From Mesorhizobium sp. B1-1-8 (GTDB lineage: Bacteria; Pseudomonadota; Alphaproteobacteria; Rhizobiales; Rhizobiaceae), in contig NZ_CP083956.1 of assembly GCF_006442795.2 (NCBI RefSeq), positions 4,813,501-4,877,500 on the forward strand: a DNA stretch of 64,000 nucleotides, read 5' to 3'. Shown here in pieces: positions 49,725 to 59,078 of this stretch. Both the position numbers and the translations under genes were made by a program. Below the pieces are notes generated by a model, which made no database searches, had not been told where the DNA came from, and saw nothing but the letters and a program-made list of their open reading frames with translations. The first letter of the stretch is position 1; every line of letters begins with the position of its first letter.

Positions 49725-49936
49725 ACTTTATGTTTCCTACGGTCGGAACGACGCGATAGAAGACACCGGAAAAAGCTCGTTTTAGGCTCGTTTTCCGGCT
49801 TGTTCGGCAATGCGCCGGCAAAAAGCGGTAACAGGCTGCGACACTTGCGCAATTCGCCCTCGCCCCGGCCGACTTTCTCAGCCGCGCCAAGTCTGGTAGC
49901 AGCGGCCCGGTTATTGGCAGAATTATTGAGGCCGAC

Positions 49937-51079
49937 ATGCAGTTTATCGATCTTGGCGCGCAGCGCGAACGAATCCGCGACCGGCTGAGGACCGCGATCG
50001 ACCGTGTCGTCGAGGACGGCCGCTACATCCTCGGACCCCAAGTCACCGAATTCGAGAACAAACTCGCGGCTTACATCGGTACCAAGCATGTCGTGGCCTG
50101 TGCCAACGGCACCGATGCGCTGCTGTTGCCGCTGTTTGCCGCCGGCATCGGTCCGGGCGACGCCGTGTTCGTGCCGAGCTTCACCTTTGCCGCCACGGCG
50201 GAAGTGGTGGCGCTGGCCAAGGCCGAGCCTGTGTTCGTCGACGTCGATCCCGATACCTACAACATCGACATTGCCAGCCTCGAGGCGGCGATCGACATGA
50301 TCAAGACGGAAGGCCGGCTGAAGCCGAAGGCGATCATTCCGGTCGACCTGTTCGGGCTTGCGGCCGACTACGAGGCGCTCATGGCGATCGCCAAGCGCGA
50401 AGGGCTCCTGGTGATCGAGGATGCCGCGCAGTCGATGGGCGGCTCGGCGGACGGCAAGATGTGCGGCGCCTTCGGCCATGTCGGCTCGACCAGCTTCTAT
50501 CCGGCAAAGCCCCTCGGCTGCTACGGCGACGGCGGCGCGATGTTCACCAATGACGATGCGCTGGCCGACACGCTGCGGTCCTTCGCCTTCCACGGCAAGG
50601 GCGAGACGCAATACGACAACATACGCGTCGGCATCAATTCACGCCTCGACACGCTGCAGGCGGCGATCCTGATCGAGAAGCTCGCCATCCTCGAAGAGGA
50701 GATGGAGGCTCGGCAAAAGGTGGCCAGCCGCTACGCCGAAGGTCTCGGCGATATCGTCAAGGCTTCGCGCAATCTGGGCCATGGCCGCTCGGCCTGGGCG
50801 CAATACGCCATCGAGACACCGAAGCGCGATGGGCTGAAGGCCCATCTCGGCGAAAAGGGCATCCCTTCGGTCGTCTATTATGTGAAGCCGCTGCACAGCC
50901 AGGTCGCCTATCGCGACTATCCGCGCACGCCGACCGGGCTGACCGTCTCGGAAGAACTGCCGAAGCGGATCCTGTGCCTGCCGATGCATCCCTATCTCAG
51001 CGAAGCCGACCAGGACCGCATCATCGAGACCATCCGCAACTATATCGGCTCGAACTCGGCGCATGTAGTGGCAGCGTAA
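49937..51079 (+). CDS. DegT/DnrJ/EryC1-family sugar aminotransferase
   Basis: 380 residues. The PLP lysine is K191 in FYPAKPLGCYGDGGA; EDAAQSMGG carries the pyridine-binding aspartate. The family transaminates keto-sugar nucleotides to amino sugars for surface polysaccharides (WbpE-like). GAGG precedes ATG 49937. The nearby WbpM/CapD-type dehydratase gene (59-61 kb) could make the keto-sugar it needs. It stands between frcK and the convergent cysQ, where a palindromic element fills the gap. Confidence 0.9.
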   Translation: MQFIDLGAQRERIRDRLRTAIDRVVEDGRYILGPQVTEFENKLAAYIGTKHVVACANGTDALLLPLFAAGIGPGDAVFVPSFTFAATAEVVALAKAEPVFVDVDPDTYNIDIASLEAAIDMIKTEGRLKPKAIIPVDLFGLAADYEALMAIAKREGLLVIEDAAQSMGGSADGKMCGAFGHVGSTSFYPAKPLGCYGDGGAMFTNDDALADTLRSFAFHGKGETQYDNIRVGINSRLDTLQAAILIEKLAILEEEMEARQKVASRYAEGLGDIVKASRNLGHGRSAWAQYAIETPKRDGLKAHLGEKGIPSVVYYVKPLHSQVAYRDYPRTPTGLTVSEELPKRILCLPMHPYLSEADQDRIIETIRNYIGSNSAHVVAA

Positions 51080-51088
51080 GGAGCGCGT

Positions 51089-51242
51089 AATCTCCCCCCT
51101 CGAGGGGGAGATGGCCGGCAGGCCAGAGGGGGTCGGTGCGACCGGGCTCGGCCCTCTATCGCCGACGAAAAAGGTGGGCGCTCCACGCGGGGCGACTCTC
51201 TCTGTCGCCTTCGGCGACATCTCCCCCTCAAATAGGGAGATC
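51089..51242. repeat. RIME-like palindromic intergenic element, copy B
   Basis: About 154 bp from AATCTCCCCC (51089) to GGGAGATC (51242); its right end touches the cysQ stop codon. Read on the other strand it aligns along its whole length with copy A (17184-17337), including GTCGCCGAAGGCGAC, GCGTGGAGCGCC and the GCCGGC block, so the two are inverted copies. It lies between two convergent genes, as copy A does. Confidence 0.78.
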
Positions 51243-52023
51243 AGACCGCGCTCTTGCCCGTCGCAATGAAATGCGGGTTGGCGAAATCAGCATCGCCGGC
51301 CTGGTTGCGCTTGCCATAGGCGAGCGGCTGGCCGTCAAGCGTGCGCGTCATGCCGCCGGCGGCGCGCAGCACCGCGTCGCCTGCCGCGGTGTCCCATTCC
51401 ATGGTGCGGCCGAAGCGCGGATAGACGTCGGCCTCGGCGGCGGCGAGAAGGCAGAATTTCAGCGACGAGCCGACCGAGACGATCTCGGCGGCGCCGAGAT
51501 CGCGGATGAAGGCATCGGTCTCCGGTGTGTTGTGCGAGCGGCTGGCGACGACCGCGAGCGGTGTGCCCCCTTGACGGACGGCGATCGGCCGGCGGCCGGC
51601 GATGCGGTAGTCGCCGTCGACTTCGATCGCTTCCGCTCTGCCCGGCCGGCCCGAGAAAAAACGCCCCGTGCAAGGCGCGAAGACGACACCAACCTCCGGC
51701 ACGCCATGACGCACCAGCGCGATGTTGACGGTGAAGTCGGTCCGGCGGTTGACGAATTCCTTGGTGCCGTCGAGCGGATCGATCAGGAAGAAAGCGCCGT
51801 CGAGGTCGGGCGTGGCGATGCCGGCCGCGACCTCTTCCTCAGCCACGCAAGGGATCTGAGGATATGCGGCGCGCAGCCCCGCAAGGATGATCTTCTCGCT
51901 TTCGCGGTCGGCTTCCGTCACCGGCGAGGAGTCGGACTTCTTATCGACCGCGCAGCCTTCTTGGAAGACGCGCATGACCTCGCGCCCGGCTTCGAGCGCC
52001 AGGCGCTCGAACACGCCGAGCAT
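51241..52023 (-). CDS. cysQ: 3'(2'),5'-bisphosphate nucleotidase CysQ
   Basis: About 260 residues from ATG 52023. Inositol-monophosphatase fold with the metal motifs EEEV, DPLDGTKEF and the C-terminal WDTAAGDAVLRAAGG; SSLKFCLLA and YPRFGRT are typical of CysQ. It removes the 3'-phosphate of PAP, the by-product of PAPS use. I chose ATG 52023 because MLGVFERLALEAG aligns with the E. coli CysQ start; a TTG at 52071 would add 16 residues and overlap cysNC by 38 nt. Neither site has a strong Shine-Dalgarno. It is the last gene of cysD-cysNC-cysQ. Confidence 0.92.
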   Translation of the reverse strand: MLGVFERLALEAGREVMRVFQEGCAVDKKSDSSPVTEADRESEKIILAGLRAAYPQIPCVAEEEVAAGIATPDLDGAFFLIDPLDGTKEFVNRRTDFTVNIALVRHGVPEVGVVFAPCTGRFFSGRPGRAEAIEVDGDYRIAGRRPIAVRQGGTPLAVVASRSHNTPETDAFIRDLGAAEIVSVGSSLKFCLLAAAEADVYPRFGRTMEWDTAAGDAVLRAAGGMTRTLDGQPLAYGKRNQAGDADFANPHFIATGKSAV

Positions 52024-52033
52024 GGCCTCGTCG

Positions 52034-53971
52034 TCAGATACCGCCGCCGTTGTCGTATTGGTCTTCGGCAATGTCGCGCTCGTCCAGCCAGTGTTCCAGG
52101 GCTTCCACCATCTCCTCGGCCGATCTGCCGAGCGTCTTCAGATGGATTTCGGGATTTTCCGGCGCCTCATAAGGGGAATCGACGCCGGTGAAGTTCTTGA
52201 TCTCGCCGCTCAGCGCACGCGCGTAAAGGCCCTTCGGGTCGCGCCGGGCGCATTCCTCGAACGGGGTGTCGACGAACACCTCGACGAATTCGCCCTCGCC
52301 CATCAGTTCGCGCGCCATGCGCCGCTCGGCGCCGAAGGGCGAGATGAAGGAGACGATGACGATCAATCCGGCGTCGGCCATCAGCTTGGCTACTTCGGCG
52401 ACACGGCGGATGTTCTCGACACGGTCGGCGTCGGTGAAGCCGAGGTCGCGGTTGAGGCCATGGCGGACATTGTCGCCGTCGAGGATGTAGGTGTGGCGGC
52501 CGGAAGCGAACAGCTTCTTCTCGAACAGATTGGCGATGGTCGACTTGCCGGAGCCGGACAGGCCGGTGAACCAGAACACCGCAGGTCGCTGGTTCTTCTG
52601 GTCGGACCGGCCGCGTTTGCCGACATCGAGCGACTGCCAGTGAATGTTTTCGGCGCGGCGCAGCGAATGCAGGATCATGCCGGCGCCAACGGTGGCGTTG
52701 GAGACGCGGTCAATCAGGATGAAGGCGCCGGTGGTGCGGTTTTCGGCGAAGGGATCGAAAGCGATCGGCGCCCTGGTCGAGATGTTGCAGATGCCGACTT
52801 CATTCATGTCGAGCGACTTTGCCGCTTCATGCGCGAAATCGTTGACGTTGACCCGGTATTTCAGGTCGGTGACGGTCGCGCTCACCTGATCGGTCTCGGT
52901 GCGCAGGATATAGGAGCGGCCAGGCAGCAGCGCGTGCTCGTCGAACCAGACGATGTTGGCCGCGAACTGGTCGGCGACCTGCGGACGCGCGGCCGGCGAC
53001 ACCAGCATGTTGCCGCGCGACACCTCAACCTCGTCCTCGAGCACCAGCGTAATCGCCTGGCCGGCAACGGCCTCGTTGAGATCGCCGCCATGCGCGACGA
53101 TGCGCTTGACCCGAGAGGCTTTGCCCGACTTGGCGACCACCACTTCGTCGCCCTGTGAGACGGTGCCGGAAGCGACGGTGCCGGCAAAGCCGCGAAAGTC
53201 GAGGTTCGGCCGATTCACATACTGGACGGGGAACCGGAACGGCAACTCGACGGCAGCCTCGTCGACCGACACGGTTTCCAGGTGCTCGATCAGCGACGGG
53301 CCGGAATACCAGGGCGTGCGCTCCGAGCGGCTGGTGACGTTGTCGCCGAAGCGGGCCGACATCGGGATCGGCGCGATGCTGGCAAAGCCCAGTCCTTTCG
53401 CGAACGCGCCGTAGTCTTCGACGATCCGGTCGAACACCGCCTTGTCGAAGCCGACGAGGTCGATCTTGTTGACGGCAAGCACGATGTGACGAATGCCGAG
53501 CAGCGAGGCGATGATCGAATGGCGCCTGGTCTGGCGCAGCACGCCCTGGCGCGCATCGATCAGCACGATGGCGAGATCGGCGGTCGAGGCGCCGGTCGCC
53601 ATGTTACGCGTGTACTGCTCGTGGCCGGGCGTGTCGGCGACGATGAACTTGCGTTTCGGCGTGGCGAAAAAGCGATAGGCGACATCGATGGTGATGCCCT
53701 GCTCGCGCTCGGCTTCCAGCCCGTCGACCAGCAGCGCGAAGTCGATGTCGTCGCCGGTGGTGCCGTGCTTGCGCGAATCCTTTTCGAGCGCGGCAAGCTG
53801 GTCCTCGAAAATCTGCTTGGTGTCGGACAACAGCCGGCCGATGAGCGTCGACTTGCCGTCGTCAACCGAGCCGCAGGTGAGGAAGCGCAGCAGCGACTTT
53901 TTCTCCTGCGCCGCCATGTAATCGCGAATGCCGTCGGTCGGGGCGAGGCTCTTGGCCATGATGTGGCGCAT
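52034..53971 (-). CDS. cysNC: Bifunctional sulfate adenylyltransferase large subunit / APS kinase (CysN-CysC, NodQ-like)
   Basis: 645 residues. The CysN GTPase domain has G1 GSVDDGKST at 34-42, [12 protein letters not shown] and NKIDL; a barrel pair follows; the C-terminal APS kinase (about 460-645) starts with [18 protein letters not shown] and has [10 protein letters not shown]. Sulfate plus ATP become APS (with CysD), then PAPS. The fused layout is that of rhizobial NodQ/CysNC. ATG 53971 lies 2 nt after the cysD stop, with GAGGG upstream. Confidence 0.96.
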   Translation of the reverse strand: MRHIMAKSLAPTDGIRDYMAAQEKKSLLRFLTCGSVDDGKSTLIGRLLSDTKQIFEDQLAALEKDSRKHGTTGDDIDFALLVDGLEAEREQGITIDVAYRFFATPKRKFIVADTPGHEQYTRNMATGASTADLAIVLIDARQGVLRQTRRHSIIASLLGIRHIVLAVNKIDLVGFDKAVFDRIVEDYGAFAKGLGFASIAPIPMSARFGDNVTSRSERTPWYSGPSLIEHLETVSVDEAAVELPFRFPVQYVNRPNLDFRGFAGTVASGTVSQGDEVVVAKSGKASRVKRIVAHGGDLNEAVAGQAITLVLEDEVEVSRGNMLVSPAARPQVADQFAANIVWFDEHALLPGRSYILRTETDQVSATVTDLKYRVNVNDFAHEAAKSLDMNEVGICNISTRAPIAFDPFAENRTTGAFILIDRVSNATVGAGMILHSLRRAENIHWQSLDVGKRGRSDQKNQRPAVFWFTGLSGSGKSTIANLFEKKLFASGRHTYILDGDNVRHGLNRDLGFTDADRVENIRRVAEVAKLMADAGLIVIVSFISPFGAERRMARELMGEGEFVEVFVDTPFEECARRDPKGLYARALSGEIKNFTGVDSPYEAPENPEIHLKTLGRSAEEMVEALEHWLDERDIAEDQYDNGGGI

Positions 53972-53973
53972 GA

Positions 53974-54879
53974 TCAGAAATAGCCCTCGCGCTTCTTCTT
54001 TTCCATCGAGCCTGACTCGTCGCGATCGATAAGGCGGCCCTGGCGCTCGGAGGTGCGCGCCGTCAGCATCTCTGCCACGATCGCCTCCAGCGTGTCGGCG
54101 TCGGATTCAATGGCGCCGGTCAGCGGATAGCAGCCCAGCGTGCGGAAGCGCACAAGGCGGTTTTCGACCGTCTCGCCGGGGCGCAGCTGCATGCGGTCGT
54201 CATCCTTCATGATGAGCATGCCGTCGCGTTCGACGACCGGCCGTTCCCCGGCGAAGTAGAGAGGCACGATCGGGATGTTCTCCTGCAGGATGTACTGCCA
54301 GATGTCGAGCTCGGTCCAGTTCGACAGCGGGAAGACGCGTATCGATTCGCCCGGCGCGATGCGGGTGTTGAAGATCTTCCACATTTCCGGCCGCTGGTTC
54401 TTCGGATCCCAGGCGTGCTGGGCGTTGCGGAAGGAGAAGATGCGCTCCTTGGCGCGCGACTTCTCCTCGTCGCGCCGGGCCCCGCCGAAGGCTGCGTCGA
54501 AACCGTATTTATCCAGCGCCTGGCGCAGCGCCACCGTTTTCATCACATGTGTGTGGGTGTTGGAGCCATGGTCGAACGGATTGATGCCTTCACGCACGCC
54601 GTCTTCGTTGACATGGACAAGCAGGTCGAAACCGAGCTTCTGCGCCATCTGGTCGCGAAAGGCGATCATCTCGCGGAACTTCCAGGTGGTGTCGACATGC
54701 AGGAACGGAAAGGGCGGCTTGGCGGGATAGAAGGCCTTCATCGCCAGGTGCATCAGCACCGAGGAATCCTTGCCGACCGAATAAAGCATGACCGGCTTGG
54801 AAAAGGAGGCCGCGACCTCACGGAAGATATGGATGGATTCGGCCTCGAGCCGCTGCAGATGCGTAAGTGCGATATTCAT
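53974..54879 (-). CDS. cysD: Sulfate adenylyltransferase small subunit
   Basis: 301 residues. The PP-loop YSVGKDSSV lies at 33-41, and [13 protein letters not shown] [12 protein letters not shown] and [16 protein letters not shown] are conserved. With CysN it makes APS from sulfate and ATP. It heads the three-gene unit. No cysH (PAPS/APS reductase) or cysG lies nearby, so the product may go to sulfation or to a remote reductase. Confidence 0.96.
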   Translation of the reverse strand: MNIALTHLQRLEAESIHIFREVAASFSKPVMLYSVGKDSSVLMHLAMKAFYPAKPPFPFLHVDTTWKFREMIAFRDQMAQKLGFDLLVHVNEDGVREGINPFDHGSNTHTHVMKTVALRQALDKYGFDAAFGGARRDEEKSRAKERIFSFRNAQHAWDPKNQRPEMWKIFNTRIAPGESIRVFPLSNWTELDIWQYILQENIPIVPLYFAGERPVVERDGMLIMKDDDRMQLRPGETVENRLVRFRTLGCYPLTGAIESDADTLEAIVAEMLTARTSERQGRLIDRDESGSMEKKKREGYF

Positions 54880-55320
54880 GGGCAGCCTAGCGCTCTCTCG
54901 TGCCGACCAGACCTTAACAGGCGATTGGCGCGGTTTCGTCAGAACGGCCCGTCAAGCGCTGGACATTTGTTGCCGGCGTTCTAGCAGATCGCCATGGTCC
55001 AGAACAATGCTGGACAGGCCGGCCGCAACACGGTTCGGGAATGAATTTTCCAAGCGAGCTTCATAATTCGCAAAATCCTGCCCGGCGGAGGGGCAGGTTG
55101 AGGGGATGAAGAAAAAGCCTATTGCCCCGCTGAAGATTTTGGCCGCCGGCGCCCCTTTGCCCAAGCCGCCGTTTTTTGACTGGACATCTGTCCGGCGCCC
55201 TATCGGAGATCGAAGCCAGCCGCTATACCGGCCCCGGGGAACGGGGCAAGGCAAAACCGGGGTTGTTCGAGGCAGCTGTTTGGCTGTCTGCGGACAATCT
55301 GGAAAATCGCGAACAAGGCA
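54880..55320. other. Intergenic region between divergent cysD and the O-antigen ligase-like gene
   Basis: 441 bp without a recognised gene. It holds a 7-bp hairpin CCTGCCC/GGGCAGG (55077-55083 and 55091-55097) and a long GC-rich stretch. A 72-codon plus frame (55106-55324) ends by TTGA overlap at the next gene's start, but its codon use is unlike the neighbours, so I do not call it. A convincing promoter could not be fixed. Confidence 0.4.
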
Positions 55321-56616
55321 TTGAACCCGTTTTCATCGCTCCAGCGACATCTTACCCCCGCACAGATCAACATCTATTTCTCGATCGTCTGCTTCTTTTC
55401 GCCGCCGGTTCTGGGATCGGTGGTGAGCTTCGCCTTCAATGCCGGCGCCGTCTGGTCCGTGCTGCTGCTCGCCGTGAGACGGCGGCGCTTCAACATCGAC
55501 CGGCCGATGCTTGCCATGACGGCGGCGATCTACGCTTATGCAGCGGCCTTGGTACTTGCCTCGATCGTCAACGGCACGCTGGCGGCCGATCTGCGGTTGT
55601 TCCTGCCGCTGATCCCCTTGCTGTTCTTCCCGGTCTCCTATTCGACCTGGAGCATCACGGACAAGGTCACGCTTGCGCGCATTGCCGTGCTTGCCAGCGC
55701 GGCGGCATGTTTTGGCGCGCTGGCGAGCGCCATCGTCCAGTATTACTGGATCGGTTCCCTCAGGGCTGAGGGCGGCGCCGGCAATCCGATCGTGTTCGCG
55801 GAGGTGACCTGCCTTGCCGCCATGATATGCCTCGCAGGCGCTCTTTCGGGCATCGAAAGGCGATGGATGCCGCTGGCCTTCGCAGCGCTCGCCGGTTTCG
55901 CGGCGATCGTTTATTCGGGGTCGCGCATGATCTGGGTGGCGCTGCTGCTGTCGGGCTTCGCCTTGCTGATGATCAACCGGCGCAGGCTTGGAGCGGTGAG
56001 GCTGACGCGCCTGATCGTAATCGCCGCCGCGGCCTGCCTTGTGGTCGCCGCCATCGGTTTTCCCATCATCATGGATCGCACCGACTTCCTGTTCAGCGAC
56101 TGGGACGCGCTGGCCACCAAGGGCGATCATTCGACGGCGCTCGGACTGCGTGTGGCGATGTGGGAGATCGGCCTTGGCGCATTTCGTGAGATGCCGATTT
56201 TCGGACATGGCATCGCGGCCAGCCGCGCGCTGATGAAACAGGGTTTTCACGACCAGTTCGGCCTAAACATAAGCTTCGGCCATTTCCATAACGGCTTTCT
56301 GACCGCGCTGGTGCAGGCCGGCTTGCTGGGGGCGCTGGCGCTGGCGGCGATCTTTGTCGTCGCCGCCTGGAATGCGGCAAGGGTGCTGCGCCTGAGCACC
56401 GATCCGGTAGAGCGGTTCGGCGCAACGATGATCATGATCACCGTCATCACCTATCTGATCGGCGGCCTGAGCGGCATTCTAATCGGTCATGACATCCTCG
56501 ATGCGACGCTGATGGTGTTCCTGATTTCCGGGACCTATCTGGCTTGCGGGCGAACGGTGCTACCGGTCAGGGAAGAGACCAGTTCCTCAATCGCGGCCGT
56601 CAGCCGGCAGCCATGA
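55321..56616 (+). CDS. O-antigen ligase/polymerase-like membrane protein (Wzy_C family)
   Basis: 431 residues with about 10-11 membrane helices and a large periplasmic loop (about 245-325). The family signature appears as a long loop followed by FGHGIAASRAL and SFGHFHNGFLTALVQAGLLG. Such proteins join or polymerise surface polysaccharides at the periplasmic face. The start is taken as TTG 55321 (AAGG just upstream, poor spacing); no ATG occurs for 60 codons, so the N-terminus is uncertain. The stop overlaps the next start (ATGA at 56613). Confidence 0.85.
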   Translation: MNPFSSLQRHLTPAQINIYFSIVCFFSPPVLGSVVSFAFNAGAVWSVLLLAVRRRRFNIDRPMLAMTAAIYAYAAALVLASIVNGTLAADLRLFLPLIPLLFFPVSYSTWSITDKVTLARIAVLASAAACFGALASAIVQYYWIGSLRAEGGAGNPIVFAEVTCLAAMICLAGALSGIERRWMPLAFAALAGFAAIVYSGSRMIWVALLLSGFALLMINRRRLGAVRLTRLIVIAAAACLVVAAIGFPIIMDRTDFLFSDWDALATKGDHSTALGLRVAMWEIGLGAFREMPIFGHGIAASRALMKQGFHDQFGLNISFGHFHNGFLTALVQAGLLGALALAAIFVVAAWNAARVLRLSTDPVERFGATMIMITVITYLIGGLSGILIGHDILDATLMVFLISGTYLACGRTVLPVREETSSSIAAVSRQP

Positions 56617-57554
56617 AGGTCCTGGTCACCGGCGCGACAGGTTTCATCGGGCGCCAGGTCGTCGCCCGGTTGCACGGGACCGGGTTCGATGTGAGGATCG
56701 CAACGCGCCGGCCGGAAAAGCTGGCGACCGCAGAGGACGCGGTGCTGCTGCCCGGCGTCGATGCGCCGGACGACGCCTTCCTGGCAATGATGAGCGACGT
56801 GGCGCATGTCATTCACTGCGCAGCGCTCAACAACGACCATGATGCCGGCGAGGCCGACTACCGGGCCGCCAACGCGACGCTGACTACCCGGCTGGCCAAA
56901 GCAGCAGCCGCACGCACCGGTGGGCGTTTCGTCTACCTTTCCTCGATCCGCGCGGTCGCTGGTCCCGGCTTCAGCGGCACCATCGACGAAGCGACGCCCC
57001 CGGCCCCCCAAAATGCCTATGGCCGCTCCAAGCGTGAAGGCGAGGTCGGAGTGTCCGCGGCCTATGCGCCTGCCAACCGGCAAGATGCGACGGCGTTACG
57101 TCTGCCGCCCGTGTATGGCGAAGGCATGAAGGGAAACATGGCCGCGCTGATGCGGCTCGCCGATACCGCCCTGCCGCTGCCGACCAGCGCGTTCGCTGGC
57201 GTCCGTTCGCTGATTTCGTCCGACGCGGCGGCAGGTGCGGTGCTGCACCTTCTGACCCGTCCCGGACCGCTTCACCCGGCCTATGTCGCGGGCAGCGCCG
57301 CGCCGCTCGCGATGTGCGAAATCATCGCCGCGTTCCGGCACGGTTTCGGCCGCCCGGCGCGGCTTTTTCCCATGCCGCCGCGGCCGCTGCGGCTGACGGC
57401 GGCGCTGCTTGGCAAAGGCGCGTCCTGGCAAGCCTTGACTGCGACGCAGATCTGCGATCCGGCGCTGCTTATGTCGGAAGGCTGGATGCCGGAGACCGAC
57501 ACGATCGAGCGGCTTCGCGAACTGGCGCGCCGAAGCTCCGCTCAGGCTGGGTAG
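56613..57554 (+). CDS. NAD-dependent epimerase/dehydratase (extended SDR)
   Basis: 313 residues. MKVLVTGATGFIGRQVV carries the GxxGxxG NAD site; YGRSKREGE holds the YxxxK pair, with SSIRAVAG providing the serine. It is similar to UDP-sugar 4-epimerases and C4-reductases of lipopolysaccharide clusters; the substrate cannot be told. ATG 56613 overlaps the O-antigen ligase-like stop. Its 3' end overlaps the convergent sugar transferase gene by 13 bp (57542-57554). Confidence 0.88.
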   Translation: MKVLVTGATGFIGRQVVARLHGTGFDVRIATRRPEKLATAEDAVLLPGVDAPDDAFLAMMSDVAHVIHCAALNNDHDAGEADYRAANATLTTRLAKAAAARTGGRFVYLSSIRAVAGPGFSGTIDEATPPAPQNAYGRSKREGEVGVSAAYAPANRQDATALRLPPVYGEGMKGNMAALMRLADTALPLPTSAFAGVRSLISSDAAAGAVLHLLTRPGPLHPAYVAGSAAPLAMCEIIAAFRHGFGRPARLFPMPPRPLRLTAALLGKGASWQALTATQICDPALLMSEGWMPETDTIERLRELARRSSAQAG

Positions 57555-58078
57555 AGGGTCCCCAGCAAGATCGTGACATCGAGAGCGACCGAGGCAGCTT
57601 TGAGATAGGCGGCATCGGTCTCGGCGCAGAGTTTCGGATCGGACATGTCGATGCCCTTGATCTGCGCGAGCCCGGTCATGCCCGGAAGCGCTCCCAGCAC
57701 ACCCAGTTCGGTACGCCGTTCGATAAGTTCCGTCTGCATCGGCAGGCACGGACGCGGCCCGACCAGGCTCATCTCGCCCTTGAGCACGTTCCAGAGCTGC
57801 GGCAACTCGTCGATCTTGGTCCTGCGCAGCACCTTGCCGACGGCGGTGACCGAGTCCTCCGGCACCTCGTGGGTAGGCAGCGACGGCGTTCCCAGATACA
57901 TCGTGCGCAGCTTGTGGCAGGCAAAGAGGACGCCTCCCCGCCCGACCCGAGCTTGAGAAAAGATGGCGGGTCCGGCCGACGTCGCAAGGATCGCGAGCAT
58001 GGCGGCAAGCAGCATAGGCGACGCCACCACCAGCATCAGCGCCGCGACAATCAGATCGAAAGCGCGCTTCGCCGTCAC
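57542..58078 (-). CDS. Undecaprenyl-phosphate sugar phosphotransferase (monotopic PGT)
   Basis: 178 residues, the minimal catalytic size. MTAKRAFDLIVAALMLVVASPMLLAAML is the membrane re-entrant helix; the catalytic domain has KLRTM and the family core KIDELPQLWNVLKGEMSLVGPRP, then PGMTGLAQI. It transfers a sugar-1-phosphate to undecaprenyl phosphate, the first membrane step of a polysaccharide repeat. The start is GTG 58078, 3 nt after the GT2 stop, so the two are coupled. Confidence 0.92.
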   Translation of the reverse strand: MTAKRAFDLIVAALMLVVASPMLLAAMLAILATSAGPAIFSQARVGRGGVLFACHKLRTMYLGTPSLPTHEVPEDSVTAVGKVLRRTKIDELPQLWNVLKGEMSLVGPRPCLPMQTELIERRTELGVLGALPGMTGLAQIKGIDMSDPKLCAETDAAYLKAASVALDVTILLGTLYPA

Positions 58079-58081
58079 CGG

Positions 58082-59023
58082 TCAGATCCGGCGCCAGAGG
58101 AATGCGAGGTACAGCCCCAACGTGCCCATGAAGGTCTGCCTGTAGACCCCACTTCTGCCGAGCAGCCTGAATCGTCTGAGAACATTGCCCTTTCGCGCCT
58201 TGATGAACAGGCGAAGGCAAAGTGCTGCGTCGTGTGTGAGCAGGTCCCGGTTGACGGCAAGGCCATTGAGATTGGTATCGGTCCATGAGGCGAGCTGGCC
58301 CTTGAACAGGCGCCCGATTCTCGAAAACCTCGCCTTCCAGGAGGCATTGGCGCCGACCAGGTTCGTCGCATGCTGGCGGTACCGCACGAGCGGCCGCGGC
58401 TCGTAGCGGACCATGCCGCCGGCGGCGGTCACGATAAGATAGGCCCACCAGTCGTGGCTGACGAATTCGGTTGTTGCCGATGCCTTCGCCAAAAGCTCGC
58501 GCGCGGCGCGGTTGAGCAGCATGGTGTTGCCGCCGGCGATGCTCTGCACCAGAGCGTTGCGAAACGAAGGCGGACGCCGAAAGAGCGGCGAATAGCCGGC
58601 CTGAACGCCGGTCTCCGTGATGGTCGCGGTCCTGGAACAGAACAGCAGCGGTGTTTGCGCGGCCTGCGCCTGCATCCAGCGGATGGCGCTCTCCAGCCGG
58701 TCCGGCTCCCAGACATCGTCCTGATCGCAGAACGCGTAGTAGTCGGCGTGGATGCGCGGATCGACGATCATCGAGCGGAAATTGGCCGCGAAGCCTTCTC
58801 GCGGGCCGTCCACCAGCGTCACCCGGCCCTTGTTCCAGCGGGTCCGCCACGACTCGACGATCGAGGTCGTGCCGTCGGTCGAGCCGTCGTCGGAAATCCA
58901 GAGATCGACGAGAGGCCATGATTGCGCGAGCAGGGATGCCAATTGCTCACCGATGAATGCCGCGCCGTCCTTGGTGCCCAAAAGAACGGCCACGCGCTGA
59001 TCTTGGGTTGTCACGTTTTTCAC
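58082..59023 (-). CDS. Family 2 glycosyltransferase
   Basis: 313 residues. GT-A fold with WISDDGSTDGT near 43-53 and the DxD-like CDQDDVWEPDRL near 98-109, as in rhamnosyl/hexosyl transferases. The C-terminal helices (LFKGQLASW to the end) lack a clear membrane span except the last LGLYLAFLW. It probably adds a sugar to the undecaprenyl-linked acceptor made by the PGT. Start is GTG 59023 with AGG before it. Confidence 0.9.
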   Translation of the reverse strand: MKNVTTQDQRVAVLLGTKDGAAFIGEQLASLLAQSWPLVDLWISDDGSTDGTTSIVESWRTRWNKGRVTLVDGPREGFAANFRSMIVDPRIHADYYAFCDQDDVWEPDRLESAIRWMQAQAAQTPLLFCSRTATITETGVQAGYSPLFRRPPSFRNALVQSIAGGNTMLLNRAARELLAKASATTEFVSHDWWAYLIVTAAGGMVRYEPRPLVRYRQHATNLVGANASWKARFSRIGRLFKGQLASWTDTNLNGLAVNRDLLTHDAALCLRLFIKARKGNVLRRFRLLGRSGVYRQTFMGTLGLYLAFLWRRI

Positions 59024-59078
59024 TTACCTGCGGGCGCTCCACAGGCTCAATAGCCAATTGCGGGCGGGCAGGACAGGC

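Noticed and set aside
55106..55324. 72-codon plus-strand frame ending by TTGA overlap with the O-antigen ligase-like start
   Set aside because: The overlap is suggestive, but its codon choice includes many codons rare here (CTA, CGA, AGG, GGA), the Shine-Dalgarno is only 2 nt from the ATG, and there is no family match.
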